Below are positions 56,961 to 64,000 of a stretch of 64,000 bases of DNA, one piece after another. The translations under genes and the position numbers were made by a program. Numbering within the stretch: position 1 is the first letter of the stretch; each line of letters opens with the position of its first letter. This stretch comes from Purshia tridentata (Eukaryota; Streptophyta; Magnoliopsida; Rosales; Rosaceae): contig QANT01004418.1 of NCBI GenBank assembly GCA_003254885.1, forward strand, positions 1 to 64,000, written 5' to 3'. The notes below the pieces were generated by a model. That model was not told where the DNA came from. It did no database searches and worked only from the letters and a program-made list of their open reading frames with translations.

Positions 56961-58896
56961 TTACTCCAACTCCTGATCTGAATCAACCTCCTCTGTTGGC
57001 AGTTCAAATGCATCAATCTCTTTAAAGTACGCTCTCTGCTGTTCAATATAGTCTTGTGCCACAGCATGCTTGGAAACATCTTTCGCAGCTGGTACAGCAC
57101 GCTGCTTCTGCAAAAATATTACAAATGGATTAAAAGTGAATAACTACAAACCCATAGCTTATTACACAAGGGGATTTACTTTACCACAGGCTGTCCCTAT
57201 AGGAACAAACATGAGCTCACAGTTACAATAATAATACAGTCTCCTAGAAAAAATTTTGGTCCATTGTATAACTGTAAGGATAGTTTAAGCAAGTGAGAAC
57301 AGTATAAAGACCATCTAATAATAAGAGGAATATTTCCCCTCTATATTTTATTTACAAATTCCATATAAATAAATCAAGAAGACAACAAAAATACTCGGTT
57401 CCAAAATCAGCTGCAGATATTGTAATACTGAAGGATAAGTTAACTCTATGAATATAACCCAAACAACTCAACCTCACTTTGAATAACCAAGCAATTATGC
57501 CATAGACATACTCTTCAGGTGTCAACACAGAAGAACACCATGTTGTTTGATCTACCTGGGGGTACACACAAATTCTACTCATGAAAGTGCAACATGGAAA
57601 AGGAAAAAACACTGACCAATTGACAGGCCCCATGCCAAATAAAAAGTAATAGTTTCTACCCAAAACAACAAGAATGACACTAATATTAACTTTAACAAAC
57701 CTTTTTACGAGTAGCCGTGGATTCCCTGGATATACTGTTATGTCCCTCTTCCTTCATTTTTTTCCTGTTTTGAATGCGAGGAACACATACAGCAACATTA
57801 GTAAAAACATCAAAGGATATAGGAAAGACATGTCTCAACTCAGGAGAAGACAGAATTTCTCGTATCCATCAATCTATAATATATCCACTCAACTAAAATA
57901 TCAACATAGAACCATGAAGAAAAGGTAAATCAGAATAGGGGAAGTCATGGCTACCCAAATAAGCAGTAAATTGTTTACTTAGAAGTTAGACTTTACTCAT
58001 TCAAGCAACACATGGTGTTACAACTAATGGGTATCTCAACAGATCACTTAAGCGATATGTTATCACATTGCTTATTGAGTATAGCAAAGTTACACACATA
58101 TGGAATTAGAGACTTACCCAATACTCCGGGTCTTTGGCGCAGGAGGGCAACTCGAAGGTTCAGCGTTTTCCTTCCCTTTACTCTTCCTTTTTATTGCAGT
58201 CTGTCTTCGCCTGTACACTGAACATGGCTCGAAAACCTCACAGTCACGGGTACCTAAACTCAAAAACAGAATCTACTCAGTAAACCACATAGATTTTTCA
58301 ACGAAATGCCACAGAATGAATTGAATAATTGTACTTAGGCATACCATCAAGTTCAATTCAAATATTGAAACGACACTTTTGAAATACGCACTCAAACAGC
58401 AACAAATTTCTACTAAATCGAACACAGACGAATTTTTGATAACAGATCCATCCACTTCCCCAAAACGAAAACCAAATGAATTTGAATTTGCAATACGTTA
58501 GAGACTAAAAATCAGAAACCCTAGATTTCGCAATTGAAAAAAAAAGCCCAGACACCCCAGCCCCAGTCCAAGCAAGAAAAGCAAAGGGGGAGCAGAGAAA
58601 TTACCAGCAGCGGAGGAGGGAACGGAAGGGTGAGAAGGAGCGGAAGGAATTGGGGGTAGCAGAGGCTGATAAGAGGGTTTAGAGTTTGGGGGATTGAGGT
58701 GGGCGAGGAGGGTCTTGGTAACGGCGGAGAGCGTGGGATTCAGGCGTTTCAGTGTGGCGGTGGAGGCGGAGGACGATTGCGAAGAGGTGGTTGTGGTATT
58801 GATATTGGTATTGGTAGTGGTTTTGTTACTGGTAATGGTGTTGGTGCAGTCCGCGAGAGGCTTTCGAACTCTGAGTCTTCTTCGCTCAGCTTCCAT
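56961..58896 (-). CDS. Sororin-type cohesin protector (At3g56250-like)
   Basis: Sororin binds the cohesin subunit PDS5 after replication and blocks WAPL, keeping sister chromatids together. Four minus-strand exons join in frame: 58605-58896, 58118-58253, 57701-57764 and 56961-57107, giving 212 residues. The N-terminus is basic (MEAERRRLRVRKPLADCTN), followed by a Ser/Thr/Asn low-complexity stretch (22-55). Residues 98-123 contain VYRRRQTAIKRKSKG, then a KEN box at 125-127, the usual APC/C degradation signal and known in vertebrate sororin. The conserved C-terminal block YFKEIDAFELPTEEVDSD (191-208) ends the protein. The homology call rests on my memory of the plant orthologue; overall similarity in this family is low. 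An E2F-like site lies 118 bp upstream. The BTB gene nearby matches remembered At3g56230. Confidence 0.8.
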
Positions 58897-58932
58897 TTTT
58901 GTTTATTTCTTCATTTCATGCTTCTTCTTCGG

Positions 58933-58942
58933 CCTTTTTATA
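58933..58942 (-). promoter_or_regulatory. TATA box of the sororin gene
   Basis: On the minus strand this reads TATAAAAAGG, about 40 nt before the start codon. A leader of roughly 10 nt would be short, so an upstream start site is also possible. Confidence 0.45.
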
Positions 58943-59013
58943 TGAGTCGGTGACTGTAGCACAGAGAGATAGAGAGCAGGAGTGTGTAAGAACTAAGAAG
59001 CTACTCTTGGAGT

Positions 59014-59022
59014 GGCGCGAAA
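59014..59022 (-). promoter_or_regulatory. E2F-binding consensus upstream of sororin
   Basis: The minus strand reads TTTCGCGCC, an exact match to the plant E2F consensus (TTTSGCGC), 118 bp upstream of the start codon. E2F sites drive S-phase expression of replication and cohesion genes, which fits the predicted role. Confidence 0.65.
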
Positions 59023-59169
59023 GTCTGTTTGATACTTTTGAGAGAGGTCACAAAGTTTGGGTGGGATTGTGGGAGAGGTCTGGATGGTTCAGTGCTCCGG
59101 CTGGTTTTTTAGGACTACGATTGCTAGCGATCTCGTCTACGGCCCGAGAGTGGCTATGGGCTGCTTAAC

Positions 59170-60380
59170 ACAGTCTGTGGCTAAGCCCACTTCACATTGG
59201 GCCGGAGGATGATTTTTTGCGGCAGAGATTTTTTTTTAATAAGGTTTTCTTGTTAAAAATAGAAAAAAACTTTATATGTGGAATCACCAAAAAGATTAAA
59301 GATTATGAATAATGTATAATTCTAGTTCTGAACTTCTGACAAAAGCTTCACTTTTCTCCATGAAATCCAATGGCTTTCATGGTTTAGTCGGCAAATGCAC
59401 TTTTCTTATGCTAAAAATCACACACGTGGACCGGTTATCTATAGATTCCATACTCTTGTCCGGTAACATGTTGGGCACTTCCTTTTTAAAGGAGATTACA
59501 TTAATGCAGAGAGTGGATATCGCATAAATAGCCTCTTAATTTTAGGTTAAAAAAATTTATTTTATATAATCATAATATTTTCCACCGCTTATGTTTTATA
59601 ATCAATAAATATATTATAATATAAGTATATATTATTAATATTATATTTTAAAATTATAAATTTGTCGTTTATCTATAATATAATTATATAACATGTACAT
59701 TTCTCACTAAATATTATGACATGTACACACGTGGATATCGTTTATCTAATACTTTGACAAGTCAAGTGCTAACTTCTAGGCAAACTCAAAAAGAAGAAAA
59801 ATTGTTTTATCAAAGCTTGAGGTACCTTTCTCTTTCTGTAAAATAAATTATATATTTTTACCGATTTTTTTAGTGATTTTATCTTTTTAGTTTCAACTTT
59901 GACACCAAAGTAAATATGCAACAATTAATGAATAAAAAAAAATGTAACAACAATAATCTGCTACATGAATGAGATATCATGAAATAAGACTATAAGAGAA
60001 AACAATATGCAAAAGCTAATTTAACTTTTCTGACTGTGAAGCGGTCTGTCCCCTGATGATGGACTTTAAATATTCGAGGAGATATCATATGATGATCCAA
60101 TACTCTGACACAGTCTGAGATTCTGGCTCCTAGATTTTTATTGAAGTATACAAGTACAAATAAGGCCTACAGTACACAAGTGTGAGTGTGACCACATGTT
60201 AGCAAACCAACAAGTCTGAGTCCTGAAACGGCAGACATGCACTGAAGAAAATACCGGGGTAATTAAAAGTGGAAGCCTGTAGTTTACATCTTCCGGTGTT
60301 CCAAGAAAAGAGAAAACCATATGAACAATATGTAAACCAGGGGCCACACCAATCACAAACATGTATAGCACACTTCTCAA
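59170..60380. other. AT-rich intergenic DNA between sororin and HIG1 genes
   Basis: Very AT-rich, especially 59560-59720. No coding sequence, RNA gene or bounded transposon is visible. Confidence 0.4.
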
Positions 60381-60393
60381 CATGCCCACTTAT

Positions 60394-60403
60394 CTATATA
60401 TAC
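60394..60403 (+). promoter_or_regulatory. TATA box of the HIG1-type gene
   Basis: CTATATATAC lies about 130 bp upstream of the start codon and is followed by a C-rich stretch, a typical plant core promoter arrangement. Confidence 0.5.
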
Positions 60404-60529
60404 AACCCCTCCCCTGTTCTTTACTTCCACCTTAATTTGCTCATTCACTCATTCTCTTTATCACTTTCACTACTAGTTTTCTGAGAAAATTTTTGGTAAG
60501 GAAGAAGAAGAAGCTAGCAATTAAACAGA

Positions 60530-60943
60530 ATGGAGGCCATTCAGTCTTGGGTTTCAGAACACAAGCTTACAAGCATTGGTGGGTAACACTAACATAAATG
60601 GTAGTTTGTTTTTTTGTGTACAAGTAACATATGGTTGATGATGATGTGTATGAAATTAAATCATGGGTGTTACAGGAGCACTGTGGGCTTCAGGAGTTGG
60701 AGCATCCTTGGCTTATTCAAGTGCAAGAACACCTCTCAAGCCAAGCCTTAGGCTTATACATGCCAGGTACCTTTAAAATAGTGTACTCTCTATTCATTAA
60801 GCTTTTGCTTAATTATGTCAAAACTAATACTGCGTCGTTTTGTTGGTAGGATGCACGCACAAGCCTTGACACTGGCTGTTCTATCTGGTGCCGCGCTCTA
60901 CCATCACTATGAGAAGCATGTTGACAACCAAGCACACAATTAA
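60530..60943 (+). CDS. HIG1-domain (hypoxia-responsive) mitochondrial protein
   Basis: This small inner-membrane protein of the HIG1/RCF1 family is linked in other organisms to assembly of respiratory supercomplexes and cytochrome oxidase, and in plants to low-oxygen response. Three exons join in frame: 60530-60578, 60676-60766 and 60850-60943, giving 77 residues. Two hydrophobic segments are visible, about 16-33 (IGALWASGVGASLAYSSA) and 50-65 (ALTLAVLSGAALYHHY), joined by a short loop with RTPLKPSLRLIHARMHAQ. The arrangement of two helices around a basic loop is the HIG1 pattern. The protein ends shortly after the second helix, as in plant members. Confidence 0.82.
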
Positions 60944-61963
60944 TGCTTCTGCTTGGCTAAATCACAGCTTCATTTCTATTAATTAAGTTCATCTTTGCAG
61001 TTAATCTCAACGCTTTCTTATTTGTAGCTAATGTCCTATGTTTTCCTCTGTTTTTTCTTACCCCTTTTACTAGTTTGTATAATACACCTATGTATGTAAT
61101 TTTAAGGGGCAATAAAGTCAATTCAAGCAAGTTTCTTTTACCGGGTACAATGAAGAATGAACATTCCTAATTGGGTTTTCTCTCGTTCCCAAAACTACAG
61201 TTGTTCAAAAAATTGTCTGCAAAACCCAATAATACAAATGTGCTTCCATGAATCGTCCAGGTCTTGATCATGAACAATTGCATAATTAACCCCGAACAAC
61301 TTTAATATCGAATATAACATTAAAATGAATTCTACAACATGAAAGTGGGCATTATGAATCATGACCGGGCCAATCAAATTGAAGAGTGGTTCACACAACC
61401 ACCAGGCTGGCTTAAAGACCAAGTAGCATTATTATGGAAGTTTAGAGTTAAGTAGTTATTGAGAGGTGCTTGCCCTGCACATATTTGCTGTCGGATGGTT
61501 GGAAAGTCCTTTTCGTCTTCCTAATACTTCGATTCCTTCAGTTGTCTAGGTATTTGTTTATGCCACTTAAATTAAAACCTACTCAAAGGAGTGGCCTACC
61601 AACTTCTCAATTTTCTCTAATTGACCATTATACCCTTCAATAATAACCAATATGCATCATTAAATGAGTCCCCTTCAAGGTTGGTTTGGTCAATTCACTC
61701 AAATACAAAATAGAACCCAATATTATATTAGACAATCATGGGTGGGTTGTTCTTGAATCTTGAAATTAATTAACTAGGGATAGGGTGAGGTCCAACGAAC
61801 TTCAAACATAAACAAGGGAAAATGGGAAGACTTTTGATTTAAATTGAGCACATTCAAAAGAAGAAACAGTTTCTCCTCTTTACTCTTCTTCCTTTGGCTC
61901 TGTTTTTTGTTTTTTTTTTCAAGGTTTTGTGATACATCAAAGGCGAGAGAATTACTGAGACAG
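60944..61963. other. HIG1 3' UTR, intergenic DNA and BTB gene promoter
   Basis: 3' UTR-like sequence runs to about 61110. A poly(A)-type AATAAAG occurs near 61110. No gene is visible in the rest. The frame upstream of 61964 is open from 61844 but gives no family-like sequence. Confidence 0.45.
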
Positions 61964-63270
61964 ATGGACTGCTGTGTTTGTACTTCAATGCCATTAATAT
62001 TAAGGCCTCCAAGGAATACAATTTGTGGGGCATGCTATGAGGGAGCTAGGAGCGTTATCTCCTTCATAAACAAGCTTCAAAGTGCTCAAGGAGCTGATCA
62101 CAAAGCACATTCCTGTAAGGCAAGCTCTGCTTTCATCTTTCTTTGGCTCTGCTCTGTTTTCAATGTTTCGTTCTCTTAATTGTCACAATTACTAGCACGC
62201 ACATACATAAAACCTATAACAGTGAAATTGATATTGATCATCTTGGCCCTCTGTTTGGCACCTTTGTACATACTACTACATAGTTAATAGTCTTGCTTAG
62301 ATCAGAGTGATTCCTTACTCTTTAGTTATTGAGGCTGGTTTTGGAATTGGACCCAACAAATTATTTCTGGGCTTTCTTGGTCGGCATCTCATGTGGGCCT
62401 ATATTCTTAACTCCGGTCCACTAATAAGGACTAAAGAGTAAAGACCTCTTTTTTATCTGTTGGAAATGCCCAAATAGTGGAAGAAGAAACCAAAAATTGT
62501 CACGTTATATAGCATATAGTATTATGTTGTGATATGTTGCTAATTTCTTTGTATCTTGCAGAATCTCAGCAATGTGTCAACTTGGGTATCTGATATGATA
62601 GAAGCATCAGAAGAACTGAATGAGAAAATTAGATTCCTAAGTGGGTTTGGTGTTGCATTTAGAGATCAAATTCACACCGACATACTACTCCATCCGATTC
62701 CTGGTGATAATGGACCTCCAATACCTGCACATAGAGCCTTATTGGTGAGACTCTGTCTTTGTTAATATGAATATAACCTGAGTCGATCATTTACTTTGTT
62801 CTTTACTGTAGGCAATAAGATCGGAAATCTTTACCAACATTCTAGACTCAGATGGATGCAAAGCTCCACCTAATGACACCATAACACTGCCTGAGTTGAA
62901 GCATGAAGAGCTCGAGTCTCTTCTGGAATTCCTCTACAATGGGGACTTGCCTGAAGAGAAGATGAACAAACATGTCTACTCCTTGTTCCTTGCAGCAGAC
63001 AAGTACGGGATTCCGTACTTACAGAAGCTCTGTGAGCGTCATATGCTCAAGTCCTTGAGCTCATCCAATGCTCTTGATGTTTTAGAGGTTGCAGATGTTT
63101 GTTCCTGCCTAAAATTGAAGGAGAGTACCTTAGATTATATTGTTAAAAACATGCATCACATAATCTTCTCTGCCAAATATGATGCATTTGCTCTTAAGAA
63201 TCCACATTTGTGTGTTCAGATTTCGAGGGCATCGTTGATGGATGCCAAAAGAAATTCAGTAATTTCCTAG
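61964..63270 (+). CDS. BTB/POZ domain protein (At3g56230-like)
   Basis: BTB proteins of this type are probable substrate adaptors for CUL3 ubiquitin ligases. Three exons join in frame: 61964-62119, 62562-62744 and 62812-63270, giving 265 residues. The N-terminus MDCCVCTSMP followed by CGACYEGARS has Cys pairs that could bind zinc. A BTB domain occupies about 80-190, with HTDILLHPIP, IPAHRALL, SEIFTNILDSDGCKAPP, FLYNGDLPEE and LFLAADKYGIPYL. A BACK-like helical tail (LKSLSSSNALDVLEVADVC and YIVKNMHHIIFSAKYDAFAL) follows. Intron 1 needs a GC donor (AAG|GCAAGC) to keep frame. The start at 61964 gives the family opening. A decayed duplicate of the C-terminal part follows at 63.5 kb. Confidence 0.9.
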
Positions 63271-63489
63271 TAATTTCCTTGCGCATAAGATAGGGCGAAT
63301 ACTAATGAATTTTAGAGAACAAAGTGAGATATGGTGCATATAATATATTGAAGAGACATATATATAAAGATGTATAATTAAGACTTTATCAATTTTGAAT
63401 ATTGTTGATATGAGACTGGTGATCTTTGATGCCACTATATCTTTGAGACTGGCTTAATCAAACTGATCATTATGAAGCAACTAACCAAA

Positions 63490-63740
63490 CTCCTCGTGCA
63501 ATGAAGAGCTCGAGTCTCTCATATGTCTACTACTCCTTGTCCCCTTGCAGCTCATAAGTATGAAATCATCCCATACGTACTTACAGAGGTTCTGTGAGAA
63601 TCATATGATCAAGTCCCTGAGCAGTACATCCAATGCTCTTGATGTTTGTTCGTGTAGCCTTCGACTACATTGTCAGATACAGGCATGAAATCATTTTTTC
63701 TGCTAAATATGAACAATTTGCACTTGAAAATCCACATATA
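63490..63740 (+). pseudogene. Decayed tandem copy of the BTB gene last exon
   Basis: This region resembles 62900-63210 of the BTB gene. Matching segments include AAGAGCTCGAGTCTCT, ATGTCTACT.CTCCTTGT, TCCAATGCTCTTGATGTT, and a final part encoding YIVRYRHEIIFSAKYEQFAL, close to the parent YIVKNMHHIIFSAKYDAFAL. Frames are broken by deletions and stops (for example TCTGTGAGAATCATATGA). It ends where a transposon begins at 63751. Confidence 0.85.
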
Positions 63741-63750
63741 TTAATAATAT

Positions 63751-64000
63751 GGGAAATGATTTTGGGCCTCAAAAAATCGTGCCTCAATCTTATACAACCT
63801 ACTTCTTCTTGTCAAAAGGTGCAGCTGCATTTTTTGACAAGAAGCAGTAGATTGCAGCTGCACTTTTTGACAAGAAGAAGTAGGTTGCAGCCCCACCTTT
63901 TTGACAAGAAGAAGTAGGTTGCAGCTGCACCTTTTGACAAGAAGAAGTAGGTTGCAGCGCCACCTTTTTGACAAGAAGAAGAAAGCCATTCTCTTTGGCT
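63751..64000. mobile_element. Second MULE-like MITE with an internal 33/34-bp minisatellite (partial, runs off window)
   Basis: The terminus GGGAAATGATTTTGGGCCTC matches the terminus of the element at 53929-54727 in 17 of 20 positions, and the CCTCAA motif follows inward. Inside are five copies of a 33/34-bp unit (TTTTTGACAAGAAGAAGTAG type; GACAAG at 63836, 63869, 63903, 63936 and 63970). One inverted copy (63798-63829) precedes them, so the inverted copy and the first unit fold into a hairpin centred on a CAGCTG palindrome. If it is Mutator-like, the 9 bases before it (TAATAATAT) should recur at the missing end. Confidence 0.7.

Overview
This is eukaryotic plant nuclear DNA. It has an AT-rich intergenic background and genes broken into many small exons with GT-AG borders. 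It carries plant-only gene families (LHCB4/CP29 antenna protein, RUS/DUF647, plant HMGB, P-class PPR) and many small non-autonomous transposons. Gene content and protein similarity point to a core eudicot, probably a rosid and perhaps Rosaceae; that placement is inference. I rebuilt the exon-intron structures by hand from reading-frame continuity, splice consensus and remembered family sequences. No RNA evidence was available.

Layout. (1) 0.3-26.6 kb holds a vacuolar cation/H+ exchanger (CAX, +), a chloroplast ADP/ATP-type carrier (+), a truncated tRNA-His relic (-), RUS5 (+), the RING E3 ligase AIRP2 (+), an HMGB1-type chromatin protein (-) and LHCB4 (+). From memory, this order interleaves two Arabidopsis regions: At5g01490-At5g01530 and At3g51860-At3g51880. 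(2) 29-49 kb holds an IMP2-type mitochondrial inner-membrane peptidase (+), a Yippee-like zinc protein (+, with a tiny TRIM-like LTR element in intron 1), an intronless 863-residue PPR protein (+), a broken copy of the Yippee 3' end, a Ser/Pro-rich protein (+) and a receptor-like cytoplasmic kinase (+). Apart from the PPR gene and the pseudogene, this resembles At3g08940-At3g09010. (3) 50.6-64 kb holds a clathrin light chain (-), two non-autonomous transposon regions, a sororin-type cohesin protector (-) with a KEN box and an E2F-like promoter site, a HIG1-type mitochondrial protein (+), a BTB/POZ protein (+) with a decayed tandem copy, and the start of a second Mutator-like element that runs off the window.

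These genes are not one pathway. They are an ordinary gene-dense plant neighbourhood whose order appears conserved. The most rewarding non-gene features are the transposons with intact target-site duplications: a 114-bp foldback at 16.06 kb with a 10-bp duplication, a 672-bp hAT-like element at 27.15 kb with 8 bp, and a 799-bp MULE-like element at 53.93 kb with 9 bp. Other notable features are the TRIM-like element, the in-frame 84-nt intron in the carrier gene, the sororin regulatory signals, and a G-quadruplex motif downstream of AIRP2. I found no CRISPR, operon, viral or bacterial features.
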